In this document: positions 8,881-17,084 of the stretch, piece after piece
Layout of the letters: each line of letters starts with the position of its first letter
Numbering within the stretch: the first letter of the stretch is position 1
The notes under the pieces: model-generated
What the model was told of the DNA's origin: nothing
What the model saw: only the letters and a program-made list of their open reading frames with translations
Databases searched by the model: none
Position numbers and translations under genes: made by a program
From: DAIOEK01 sp963828285
Lineage (GTDB): Bacteria; Chloroflexota; Anaerolineae; Anaerolineales; Anaerolineaceae
Direction: 5' to 3'
NCBI GenBank assembly: GCA_963828285.1
Contig: CAWHEB010000002.1
Span: forward strand, 124,001 to 188,000
DNA: 64,000 nucleotides

Positions 8881-9887
8881 TACTGTCCCCAGGTATTCAC
8901 TTCGATCGTCAGATCGCCTTTACTGGCAATGTTCAGGATCTGTAAATATCCCACCTCGCCGTTGCTTTTCTGGTAACAGAAATAGTGATACAGGGCATCT
9001 GTGGAGATAGCAATGCTGCTGATATCCATGGCAGCATTCACACAATAATCCAAATCGGGCTGGCTTACACTCTCTGATCCCAATTGCATTTGCGTAGAAG
9101 GTAGCAGGTCGCTGCCATCATAGATCAAATCAAGAGAATTGTCTGAAGCGATATCCCCGGTGGTTACGTCTGTTGAATTGTCTGATGGAATGGTAACCAC
9201 TCCGGAAAACAGCAGGTTATAGCTATTCGTATTGGTGGGGGTAGTGGAGGGAGTTCCATCTTTTTGAATCTCGATCCGAACCCAGAATGGGGACTTGCCA
9301 TTCGGTCCAATCCCAAAGTAGATACCTGCCGGGTTTTGAAGCATCCAATTACTCTGGTAGCTTCCAACTTTTTCCGGAGCAGTCATATCAACTGATAATT
9401 CGACCGATTGTCCCGGAGCGACCTCCTGCTGAAGATAGATCACCGTCGTTTCGGTGAACTTGTCACCCGAAAAATAGATCAACGCATATTGGCGCGACCA
9501 GGTACAGGCACCATTATTTTGCAGCCGCCAGGTTTTGGTGAATTCTTCACCGGGGGATAATACACTATCATCCGGAATCGTAACGTCGATCGGATTTCCC
9601 GGTGCTGCCCGATCACAGGTATTGGTCGGCAGGACAGTGATCGAAGGCTTGGGTTGTATGCTCGGGAAGATTGTTTGATTACCGGTTTGAGGAGTGAAGG
9701 TGGCAACCACCGTAGACTGACTGGCTGATGTCTGCAGCGGACCCATCGTCGCGATCTGCGCCTGGATAGTCTGATATGCCTGAGTGACATTCGGGGTAGG
9801 AGAAATTTGTCTGACTCCGGGAAAGTTACAACCGGAGATCAACAGGATCGGTAATATGAATAAAATGCTCGCCAGCTTATTTTTCAT
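8880..9887 (-). CDS. Lipoprotein with NBR1-type Ig-like domain
   Basis: 335-aa secreted lipoprotein: signal peptide with lipobox ISGC (Cys20), a Ser/Thr/Gln-rich linker, then an Ig-like beta-sandwich at about 90-205. The sandwich has the NBR1-domain hallmarks SPGEEFTKTWRLQNNGACTW and WMLQNPAG (four-tryptophan type), best known in eukaryotic NBR1 and also seen in Chloroflexota surface proteins. The C-terminal part (about 220-335) is not recognised. It is the first gene of a TAATG-coupled pair with rsmI. It has no Shine-Dalgarno site; an extended -10 lies 9 nt before the start. Its role is probably extracellular binding, but this is inference. Confidence 0.8.
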   Translation of the reverse strand: MKNKLASILFILPILLISGCNFPGVRQISPTPNVTQAYQTIQAQIATMGPLQTSASQSTVVATFTPQTGNQTIFPSIQPKPSITVLPTNTCDRAAPGNPIDVTIPDDSVLSPGEEFTKTWRLQNNGACTWSRQYALIYFSGDKFTETTVIYLQQEVAPGQSVELSVDMTAPEKVGSYQSNWMLQNPAGIYFGIGPNGKSPFWVRIEIQKDGTPSTTPTNTNSYNLLFSGVVTIPSDNSTDVTTGDIASDNSLDLIYDGSDLLPSTQMQLGSESVSQPDLDYCVNAAMDISSIAISTDALYHYFCYQKSNGEVGYLQILNIASKGDLTIEVNTWGQ

Positions 9888-9896
9888 GAACGCAGA

Positions 9897-9902
9897 ATTC
9901 TA
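9897..9902 (-). promoter_or_regulatory. Candidate -10 box of the Ig-like lipoprotein gene
   Basis: Minus-strand TAGAAT is preceded by TGG (extended -10 form) and lies 9 nt before the ATG at 9887. There is no Shine-Dalgarno sequence in between. The expected transcript would start within a few nt of the start codon. Confidence 0.4.
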
Positions 9903-9985
9903 CCAGAAAAATCATATCATACTCTGGTATCTCTTTGAACATTCATTGTAGCGGATAATTCTTCTTAAAAGAAAGGTGGCTGTTA

Positions 9986-12025
9986 TTAAACCAATCGTTC
10001 GCGAATCCGTGCACTGGCGAAATCCATGGCTGCGACCACTACGACGATAAAGAGAATGACCGTTCCCGCTTTATGGTATTGCAGGCTGCCAAAGAAGGTC
10101 GACAGGGTGAGACCGATTCCACCACCACCGGCGAATCCGATGATGGTTGCCATACGGATATTGATATCCCACTGATACACCAGATAGGAAACAAAAGGCG
10201 GGAAAATCTGAGGCAGGATGCCGTAGAAGATCATCTGTAAACGGTTCGCACCTGTGGCGTTGATTGCTTCAATGGGGCCGGTTTCGATATTCTCGATGGC
10301 TTCAGAGAACAACTTGCCTATCAAAGCGAATGTGGTTACAGCCAGAGCAAGCATACCGGCAAACGGACCAATGCCCACCCAGAATACAAAGATGGCTGCA
10401 TACAACAATGCTTCAATGGAGCGCAGGATATTGAAAACCGACCGGGTCAGATAATAGATCCAAATGGAGAATTTGCTTTTTCCGGTCAGATTTTTCGCAG
10501 CGAAAAAGCTGGCAGGCGTGGCCAGAATTGCTCCCAGTGTCGTAGCCAGGAATGCCTGTAGTATGGTGATCACCATCTGCCTGGTAACCCCATCAAGTAT
10601 CTTGGGAGTGACATCTATCGAGACGAAATCCCTTAGCAGCCTTCCAAACGTAGGACCCGGGTTGAACAGTTCCGCCAGATTGATCTCGGTGACCGCCCAG
10701 CAGTAGATAAAAACTATCACGCCAACAAAGATCGCGATTCCGGTCTTGACCCTGGTCATGCGGTTTTGGGATTTTGTTTCCCGTGGTTGATCTTCAAGAA
10801 TCCTGGAGCGCCAAAACTCGCTCAGATAATCCACAAGAATGATCACAACCACCACCGCCCACAAAGCCGCGGCGTATTGTTGATATGCTCCCTGCCGAAT
10901 GGTTTCGAGAACAAAGAACCCGATCCCGCCGCCGGCGACGAAACCAACCACTGTCGCGGAGCGCATGTTGATATCCCAACGCAAGAGTGTATAACCCAGG
11001 AATGAGGGGATGATTTGAGGGATGATCGCAAAGCGGATGACCTGGAAGAAATTCCCACCAACCGCTGTAACGGCTTCAACCGGGCCAGAATCAATATGCT
11101 CGATCTCTTCTGAGAATAGTTTCCCCAATGCGGCAGTACTGTGGATCGTAAGCGCAATGACACCCGCAAATGTGCCCAATCCAACCCAGACAATGACCAG
11201 TAAGCCCCAAACTACAGTATCCACTGCCCGAAAGATATTCAAGAAAGTGCGTGTGGCGCCATAGATCACCATTCCACCAGGGACTCTGGACATAACATTT
11301 TTTGCGCCTAAAAAGCTTACCGGTACAGCAACAATTGTAGAAAAAAGTGTTGCCATAATGCCGAGAGCGATGGTTTCGATCAATTTCCCGGTGACGTAGG
11401 TACGAGCCATCTCACCCTGCTCAAGGAAACCCAATTTGACCAGTATCCCGCGGGCTGGTCTCTCTTTCACCTGCCCAAATATATCCAAGACATTCGCGCT
11501 GATTGTGATCTTCTGCGCAGGTTTACCCTGAAGCTTTGCCTGGAGATTCTCCGAGAGACAATCCCAACTGCAGATGACCGGTTCATTGTTCACAGTGACC
11601 GAAAAGAAATCGGGGTTGATGATATTTTCAAAAACTTTACCGGCTGCGTCAATTCTGGTAACCAGGCGGTCGAGCTTGACATCGGTAACGATCCAGGCGG
11701 TAACATAAAGGATGATCGCGATACAGATCGCTCCGGGGAGCGGTGAAACGCGAATAATGGCAAACAAATTGACAGAATCAAATACATTCCAGATCCAAAA
11801 TCCAAGCAGCGGGATCCACATCCAGGTAGTCTTGATCCCAAGCATATTGATCTGACCGATCTTGTAGTTTTGGTTAGCCCAGATCACCAGTAAAAGCGTT
11901 AAAAGAGTTGTGATAAAGATCACAACTCCGCGGAATTGTTTTTTCTGAAAATATTGTCCGCTGCCAGGGACGATCAGCGATAGATAGGGTACGATCCGGT
12001 TGTTCTCAGTTGTGAGTTTACGCAT
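9986..12025 (-). CDS. phnE: PhnE-PhnE fused phosphonate-type ABC permease
   Basis: Inner-membrane permease of a PhnCDE-type importer. At 679 aa it is more than twice normal PhnE length and holds two PhnE modules in one chain. Each has the EAA-type cytoplasmic loop that contacts the ATPase: EAVTAVGGNFFQV near 310 and EAINATGANRLQM near 586. Each loop is followed by WDIN-R-AT--GF-GGGGIG. The N-terminal 130 residues add a PGSGQYFQKKQ segment and further membrane helices. One polypeptide could thus supply both transmembrane halves that a PhnE dimer normally forms. It lies 41 nt downstream of phnC in the same operon. The binding protein is not in this operon. Confidence 0.9.
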   Translation of the reverse strand: MRKLTTENNRIVPYLSLIVPGSGQYFQKKQFRGVVIFITTLLTLLLVIWANQNYKIGQINMLGIKTTWMWIPLLGFWIWNVFDSVNLFAIIRVSPLPGAICIAIILYVTAWIVTDVKLDRLVTRIDAAGKVFENIINPDFFSVTVNNEPVICSWDCLSENLQAKLQGKPAQKITISANVLDIFGQVKERPARGILVKLGFLEQGEMARTYVTGKLIETIALGIMATLFSTIVAVPVSFLGAKNVMSRVPGGMVIYGATRTFLNIFRAVDTVVWGLLVIVWVGLGTFAGVIALTIHSTAALGKLFSEEIEHIDSGPVEAVTAVGGNFFQVIRFAIIPQIIPSFLGYTLLRWDINMRSATVVGFVAGGGIGFFVLETIRQGAYQQYAAALWAVVVVIILVDYLSEFWRSRILEDQPRETKSQNRMTRVKTGIAIFVGVIVFIYCWAVTEINLAELFNPGPTFGRLLRDFVSIDVTPKILDGVTRQMVITILQAFLATTLGAILATPASFFAAKNLTGKSKFSIWIYYLTRSVFNILRSIEALLYAAIFVFWVGIGPFAGMLALAVTTFALIGKLFSEAIENIETGPIEAINATGANRLQMIFYGILPQIFPPFVSYLVYQWDINIRMATIIGFAGGGGIGLTLSTFFGSLQYHKAGTVILFIVVVVAAMDFASARIRERLV

Positions 12026-12066
12026 GATATAGTCTCATCAGAATTGGATTTGGCGTTATCAGACGA

Positions 12067-12825
12067 TCAAACAATGGAAACCCGTTCGGCTTCCTGTCCG
12101 TAAATTTCTTTGAACTGTTTGTCATCGATCTGCTTCGGTGCCCCTTCAAACACCAAATCACCATCTTTAAGAGCGATAGCCCGGGTGGCATAGCGATGAA
12201 CCAGATCCAGAAAATGCAAACTGCACAACACGGTTATTCCGCGATTCTTATTTAATACTTCAAGATACTTTAAGATAGTATGAGCCAAAACAGGATCCAG
12301 TGAGGCGACTGGCTCATCAGCCAACACCATCTTCGGGTCCTGCATCAGTGCCCGGGCAATGCCCACCCGCTGTTGCTGACCGCCGGAAAGTGAATCCGCG
12401 CGGACAAATGCTTTATCAGTCAGGCCAACCTGCTCGAGATTATCGAGCACCCGTTGATGGTCTTCTTTAGAGAATAAATTTAACAAGCTGGGGATGGTAT
12501 CCAAATAACCCAATCTGCCAGACATGACATTGGTAAATACATTGGAACGCTTTACCAGGTTGAACTGCTGGAAAATCATCCCGATCTGGCGGCGGATCAT
12601 GCGAATCTCTGGTCCGCTGGCTTTGGTCACATCGATATCATTCCAAATGATCCTACCGGAGGTCGGTTCAATAAGTCGATTGATGCAGCGAAGCAGTGTG
12701 GATTTTCCTGAACCGCTCAATCCAATAACAGCAAGGAATTCGCCATCCTTTACTTCAAAGCTGATCCCTTTTAGAGCTTCAACACCATTGGGATATACTT
12801 TCCGCAAGTTTTCTATGATGAGCAT
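12067..12825 (-). CDS. phnC: Phosphonate-type ABC transporter ATP-binding protein
   Basis: 252-aa ATPase that powers the fused PhnE permease. Visible motifs: Walker A GLSGSGKS (35-42), Q-loop FQQFNL (about 85-90), signature LSGGQ (146-150), Walker B MVLADEP (Asp170, Glu171) and the H-loop region SLHFLD. The insert SGRLGYLDT after the Q-loop is typical of PhnC among ABC ATPases. An AGGCAGG box precedes the ATG at 12825. It is the first gene of a two-gene operon with phnE and is separated from the upstream YCF48-like gene by a terminator. Confidence 0.93.
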   Translation of the reverse strand: MLIIENLRKVYPNGVEALKGISFEVKDGEFLAVIGLSGSGKSTLLRCINRLIEPTSGRIIWNDIDVTKASGPEIRMIRRQIGMIFQQFNLVKRSNVFTNVMSGRLGYLDTIPSLLNLFSKEDHQRVLDNLEQVGLTDKAFVRADSLSGGQQQRVGIARALMQDPKMVLADEPVASLDPVLAHTILKYLEVLNKNRGITVLCSLHFLDLVHRYATRAIALKDGDLVFEGAPKQIDDKQFKEIYGQEAERVSIV

Positions 12826-12902
12826 CGTTTACCTGCCTGTTATGGAATATCAGATTTGTATAATTAAATAATTATATACTACCTCTTAGTTAATCCTGAA
12901 AA

Positions 12903-12932
12903 GACAAAATACCATTCATTAAATGAATGGTA
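12903..12932 (-). terminator. Terminator of the YCF48-like gene
   Basis: TACCATTCATT (12910-12920) and AATGAATGGTA (12922-12932) form an 11-bp inverted repeat. On the minus strand it is followed by TTTTGTCTTTT. It separates the lipoprotein gene from phnC. The very short loop means the real hairpin opens a few central pairs. Confidence 0.7.
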
Positions 12933-12956
12933 AGTATTATTTTGGATAAGTAGGTC

Positions 12957-14216
12957 TTATTGCAATTTCTGCCAGTTTCGTCCACCATCGATGCTGGAAT
13001 ACAGGTTCTTCAACCCATTCACATCAGAAGTGATCACCCAAATTTTCTCGCCAATCTTCTGGAAAGAATCCAGATATCCATATGCGACCGGCAGATCATT
13101 CCACGAACCGCCTCCATCCGCGCTGGAATGCCAGGTCGATTCGGCGCTGAACCATTTGGTTTGCGATACGATGACTAGGCTCCCACCCGGATATGGTTGG
13201 ATCTGCCAATGGCTGCCGTTGTCTGTGGTGCGGTACACATATGAGCTCAACTGTTTTAGCGGATCTTCCATGTTCTTACAGTTCACAGCAATATGAACAG
13301 CGCCTTTTTCATCGGTCTGGGGAAAAGCAAATTCACACACTTGTGAGAAATTCGTGAACAGTTCGGGTTGGTCTACCGGTGCAGGAAGGGTCACGGTTTC
13401 CCAGGTGGTACCGCCATCGGGAGTTCGGTACAAGTAGACACCGCTGGCAACCCCATTGCAGGTTCCGGTCAACCAACCGTTATTCTTATCCGCGAAGAAC
13501 AACTGATTCTTATAACAAACCTGCACTCCGGTGGAATCTGCATAAGGATCAAGCAGTCTATTCCAGGTCGTTCCACCATCATCTGTGCGGTAAATGGCTA
13601 GATAGTCATGGTTCATTCCTGCACCGACATGAGCGAGCAGCCAGCCGGTATTTTCATCGATCATGTCGACCTGAGTGACGAAAAATGATTCGAGCATACT
13701 GACATCAAGATCGTTACTGGGTTGCCAGGTTCCATCCCGGTTGGGTGAGATATACACCCGGGGAGTATTTGATGTGAATTCGCCACTTTCTGCAACCAGG
13801 ATCAGTGGTCCATTCCTGGCAGCAGCGATCAACAAATTGATATTCGTTCGGTCGATGGAGAGTAATTCTTCAGGTAGCTGCATTTCTGACCAGGTCGCCC
13901 CGCCGTCCGTGGTTTGAGATAAGGATCGTATACCTTGCGGATCTCTACCGATCGAATATCCATTTTGCGCATCCAGCATCAGCAGCGATTGAATCTGATA
14001 TGCGGGAGCAGATTCCACAGTGGGGACAATTACTTCCGATTCGGTCGGAATCATACTGGGGAGTTCTGACGGAGGAATCGTTGTTGGAACACTCGTAGCG
14101 GGAACGGCACTGGGTGTAGTCAGAATTTCCGCGGTTGGAACTGCCGCCGGTGCATTGCATCCGCTGACGAGGATAAGTATTGTCAGAAATATAAAAGCCT
14201 GGAATGTTTTTCTCAT
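12957..14216 (-). CDS. YCF48/BNR-repeat beta-propeller lipoprotein
   Basis: 419-aa exported protein. The signal peptide ends in lipobox VSGC (Cys20). A Pro/Ser/Thr-rich linker runs to about 75. The rest is a beta-propeller made of repeated D-GG-TW blades (DGGATWSEM, DGGTTWNRL, DGGTTWETV, DNGSHWQIQ, DGGGSWNDL, DGGRNWQKL), as in YCF48/sialidase-BNR families. The full set of sialidase catalytic residues is not evident, so it is more likely a binding propeller. There is no Shine-Dalgarno site; a promoter ends 6 nt before the ATG. A strong terminator follows. No photosystem genes are present, so the name describes the fold only. Confidence 0.82.
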   Translation of the reverse strand: MRKTFQAFIFLTILILVSGCNAPAAVPTAEILTTPSAVPATSVPTTIPPSELPSMIPTESEVIVPTVESAPAYQIQSLLMLDAQNGYSIGRDPQGIRSLSQTTDGGATWSEMQLPEELLSIDRTNINLLIAAARNGPLILVAESGEFTSNTPRVYISPNRDGTWQPSNDLDVSMLESFFVTQVDMIDENTGWLLAHVGAGMNHDYLAIYRTDDGGTTWNRLLDPYADSTGVQVCYKNQLFFADKNNGWLTGTCNGVASGVYLYRTPDGGTTWETVTLPAPVDQPELFTNFSQVCEFAFPQTDEKGAVHIAVNCKNMEDPLKQLSSYVYRTTDNGSHWQIQPYPGGSLVIVSQTKWFSAESTWHSSADGGGSWNDLPVAYGYLDSFQKIGEKIWVITSDVNGLKNLYSSIDGGRNWQKLQ

Positions 14217-14222
14217 TACCAG

Positions 14223-14251
14223 ATAGTAGTGCTTTGAATTGAAAAAATCAA
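14223..14251 (-). promoter_or_regulatory. Promoter of the YCF48-like gene, leaderless layout
   Basis: On the minus strand TTGATT (14246-14251), a 17-nt spacer and TACTAT (14223-14228) are followed by exactly 6 nt and then the ATG at 14216. Transcription would begin at the start codon. No Shine-Dalgarno site is present. Confidence 0.55.
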
Positions 14252-14255
14252 GAGA

Positions 14256-14957
14256 TTATGATTTTCGCAAGGCGCTGGTAAAATGGCTGACGATCATTTG
14301 TGGTCTGGTGATGGCACTGCCGACCACGACCGCAAATGCACCGCAATCCAATGCTTTTCTTGCACGTTCCGGCGTGTACAATCGGCCTTTGGCGATAATA
14401 GGAATTTGTAACCGTTTGGATAGGGTTGTCAAAAGTGAATAATCACTCTCGTCACCATTATTGCCATTTGCCGAAGAACCGCCGATTGTGATCATTACCG
14501 CGTCTACACCCATGTTGGCTGCCAGAATACCATCCATCGATGTGGTGATATCTGCGATGACCGGCATGCCGGTGATCTGCTTGGTTTTGGTAATGATCTC
14601 TTCGACGAGCTTTCCTTCGGGATGGGGAGTCTGGGTTCCATCCAGCTCGATGAAATCCGCGCCGGCAGCTGCAACCATCTGCGCGTGATTGATGGTCGGA
14701 GTGATGCTGACTGAGTATCCGGGAATATTCGCTTTATAAAATCCGATGACAGGAATTTTGACCTTTTCCTTTATGGATGCAATGTCCTCAGGACCATTCG
14801 CCCGGATCGCAGCGCAACCGCCGGCTGTGACTGCAGCAGCCATAAACGCTGCCCATCCGGGAAAATCGGAACTATCGTTCGGATCGGAAATACAATTCAC
14901 GATCAAACCATTTTGAAGCGCCGTGAACTCTTTACTGATACGCATTTGACTACGCAT
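14256..14957 (-). CDS. nanE: Putative N-acetylmannosamine-6-phosphate 2-epimerase
   Basis: Cytoplasmic TIM-barrel enzyme that would convert ManNAc-6-P to GlcNAc-6-P in sialic acid or amino-sugar use. The 233-aa length is normal. It opens with LQNGLIVNCISDP (family LIVSCQA), has the catalytic-type Lys in VIGFYK, ELDGTQTPHP where NanE has a D-T-R-RP motif, and ends with VVVGSAITRPQ, the NanE hallmark. The Arg of the D-T-R motif is replaced, so activity may differ. ATG 14957 is chosen because AAGGTGG lies at good spacing; an in-frame start at 15014 is less likely. No other sialic acid genes are nearby. It is divergent from dinB. Confidence 0.8.
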   Translation of the reverse strand: MRSQMRISKEFTALQNGLIVNCISDPNDSSDFPGWAAFMAAAVTAGGCAAIRANGPEDIASIKEKVKIPVIGFYKANIPGYSVSITPTINHAQMVAAAGADFIELDGTQTPHPEGKLVEEIITKTKQITGMPVIADITTSMDGILAANMGVDAVMITIGGSSANGNNGDESDYSLLTTLSKRLQIPIIAKGRLYTPERARKALDCGAFAVVVGSAITRPQMIVSHFTSALRKS

Positions 14958-15095
14958 ACTAATTCCCACCTTTAAGAATTGATTTGAGGCAGCATCGTAC
15001 TCAATCTCCCCCATTGCTTTAATGCTCAGTAATTATAGCTAGATTATCAGATTAATTACCATAAAAAGATTATTAAAGTTTTTACAGGATCCATC

Positions 15096-15123
15096 TTGCG
15101 GAATGCATAACTTCTGATATAGA
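15096..15123 (+). promoter_or_regulatory. Candidate dinB promoter
   Basis: TTGCGG (15096-15101), a 16-nt spacer and TATAGA (15118-15123) lie 15 nt before the dinB ATG. The leader would be only about 9 nt and no Shine-Dalgarno site is visible. No GAAC-N4-GTTC LexA-type box is seen in this intergenic region. Confidence 0.4.
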
Positions 15124-15138
15124 ATAAATTATCTAATT

Positions 15139-16314
15139 ATGACCCGAAAAATCCTGCACCTGGACCTGGATGCATTTTTCTGCAGCGTGGAAGAACTGAA
15201 TGATCCTACGCTCAAAGGAAAGGTGTTTGCCGTGGGAGGATCACCGCAAGGCCGTGGAGTGATCACCTCCTGTTCGTATGCTGCCCGTATGCTGGGAGTC
15301 CGCTCTGCAATGCCCGCTGGTAAAGCGCTCAAGATCTGTCCGGACATCATCTTCGTCCACGGCAGCTACGGAGATTACGAAAAATATTCCCATCAGGTGA
15401 TGGATGTTCTGCACACCTTTACCCCGCTGGTGGAACAGGTCTCCATCGATGAAGCCTTCCTCGATGTAAGCGACCTTCCTCAATCCTCTGAAGTGATCGC
15501 CCGGCAGATCCAGGCGAAAGTAACCGTTCAGGTGCATTTGCCGTGCTCCATCGGCGGTGCTACCACCAAGCTGACAGCCAAGATCGCCACCGATGCCGGC
15601 AAGGCAGGGGTGCGTACCGGTCATGCTCCCTGTGCCATCACGATCGTAGCACCTGGCAAGGAAGAAGAGTTTCTAGCTCCTCTGCCTGTTTCGATCATCT
15701 GGGGAGTGGGACCTAAACTGACAGCCAGGTTGAAGGACATGGGCATCTTTCATATCCACGATATCCAGGCAATGAACATCTCTGAGCTCAGGTCGGTGGT
15801 CGGCAACGGCGCCGAATATCTTTATAAAGCCGTGCGTGGATTACACGAATCGCCGGTGAACACCGAACGTGGAATTAAATCCATTTCCCAGGAACGAACT
15901 TACGGTCAGGATACTTCTGACCCGGCTGAGATCGAAAGTACCATCCGCCGGCTGACCGAAATGGTTGCCCGCAGGATGCGCGATGGTCAATTATGCGGAT
16001 CAACCGTCCGGTTGAAGATCAGGTTGAGCGATTTCTCCACCTACACCCGCCAAACTCAGGTACAAACACCAACCAATGTGGAAAGTGTCATCCAAAAACA
16101 CGCCATCGAATTGTTCCGGGCGTTCTTTGAACCAGGACAAAAAATCCGCCTGATCGGGGTGGGAGTGAGCGGATTGGGAGAATCCTGGCATCAGATGATC
16201 CTTTGGGAAACCAAACCGGAAAAAGAGATGAAACTGTATGCCGCTGTCGATGAACTGCGCAATAAGTTCGGCAAGGATATCATCCGCAAAGGGAAGGTGA
16301 AGACGAATGACTGA
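15139..16314 (+). CDS. dinB: DNA polymerase IV (Y-family translesion polymerase)
   Basis: 391-aa error-prone polymerase for lesion bypass. The palm catalytic carboxylates are visible: Asp9 in HLDLDAFF and Asp104-Glu105 in SIDEAFLD. The steric-gate aromatics Phe13-Phe14 follow the first motif. The YAAR motif (about 47-50), the helix-hairpin-helix thumb (about 185-215, WGVGPKLTARL) and the little-finger domain (about 240-350) are in the usual order. The C-terminus has no obvious clamp-binding QL-LF motif. The last 8 nt overlap the start of a phosphatase gene, so the two are probably cotranscribed. Confidence 0.95.
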   Translation: MTRKILHLDLDAFFCSVEELNDPTLKGKVFAVGGSPQGRGVITSCSYAARMLGVRSAMPAGKALKICPDIIFVHGSYGDYEKYSHQVMDVLHTFTPLVEQVSIDEAFLDVSDLPQSSEVIARQIQAKVTVQVHLPCSIGGATTKLTAKIATDAGKAGVRTGHAPCAITIVAPGKEEEFLAPLPVSIIWGVGPKLTARLKDMGIFHIHDIQAMNISELRSVVGNGAEYLYKAVRGLHESPVNTERGIKSISQERTYGQDTSDPAEIESTIRRLTEMVARRMRDGQLCGSTVRLKIRLSDFSTYTRQTQVQTPTNVESVIQKHAIELFRAFFEPGQKIRLIGVGVSGLGESWHQMILWETKPEKEMKLYAAVDELRNKFGKDIIRKGKVKTND

Positions 16315-16825
16315 GATTTGGGATTCCCTGCGATGTTACTGGGTGGAGAAGGATAAGCTGCTGGCAGGTTCCCTGCCCGGACGCAGCACGGATGTATCGG
16401 CACTGGACCAGATGACCCTATTGCAGCAGATGGGAATCCGTAAAATCATCGACCTGACCCATCCCTCTGAAACGAACGGCAGTCTATACCTTCCTGCTTT
16501 GCAATCTTTGAACGAAAACACCGAACATGGAATTGGCTATGCGAATGTACAAGTGTATGATATGGGTATTCCGACCAGCACACAGATGCACGACATCCTG
16601 GCGCATATCGCTGATACCAACAAAGCCGGACACGCGGTGTACGTCCACTGTTTCGGCGGGTTGGGACGGACCGGTACGGTTGTGGGATGCTATCTCATTC
16701 AACAGGGTATGGATCCCGAGGCTGCATTACAGCACATCCCCGAGTTGCGGAAGGCAGCCGGACTGTTCAATTTCCCGTCGCCTGAAGCGCTGGAACAAGT
16801 GGAATTTGTGCTCAACTGGCGCTGA
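16307..16825 (+). CDS. Dual-specificity/tyrosine-phosphatase-like protein
   Basis: 172-aa cytoplasmic protein with the cysteine-phosphatase P-loop VHCFGGLGRTG: Cys115 nucleophile, Arg121 for phosphate binding and Thr122. A candidate general acid, Asp86, sits in YDMGIP. The overall shape matches small bacterial DSP/PTP proteins that act on phosphoproteins or small phosphates. It overlaps dinB by 8 nt with no own promoter, suggesting coupled translation, though a functional link to lesion bypass is unknown. tRNA-Thr follows 45 nt downstream from its own -10 box. Confidence 0.85.
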   Translation: MTEIWDSLRCYWVEKDKLLAGSLPGRSTDVSALDQMTLLQQMGIRKIIDLTHPSETNGSLYLPALQSLNENTEHGIGYANVQVYDMGIPTSTQMHDILAHIADTNKAGHAVYVHCFGGLGRTGTVVGCYLIQQGMDPEAALQHIPELRKAAGLFNFPSPEALEQVEFVLNWR

Positions 16826-16870
16826 AGGATTTCTGTTTCAAGGGGCTTTCTTTGGTATAATACGGCTCAC

Positions 16871-16943
16871 GCCACCGTAGCTCAGATGGTAGAGCAGACG
16901 TTTCGTAAACGCCAGGTCATGGGTCCGATTCCCATCGGTGGCT
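16871..16943 (+). tRNA. tRNA-Thr (anticodon CGU)
   Basis: 73-nt cloverleaf: acceptor GCCACCG/CGGTGGC, D-stem GCTC/GAGC, anticodon loop TTCGTAA giving CGT, T-arm ATGGG-TCCGATT-CCCAT, discriminator T, no encoded CCA. A perfect TATAAT (16856-16861) lies 9 nt upstream. The anticodon stem carries one A-C mismatch (27-43 region). Confidence 0.94.
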
Positions 16944-17084
16944 CTTTTGTTTTAATAGAATTTGTTGATGGGAAGATCAGTAAACCGTCTTGTAGAAAAT
17001 GATAGGAATCTTTTCCACAGCAGCAATCCCACCGCACAGGTCTCGTTACCATAATGTTTGGCATTCCAAGAATAAGTTATATTC

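Noticed and set aside
14869..14880. A second GAAC-N4-GTTC (GAACTATCGTTC), about 260 nt before dinB
   Set aside because: It lies inside the coding sequence of nanE, too far from the dinB promoter, and lacks the extended 9-bp arms seen at 19721-19742. Probably chance.
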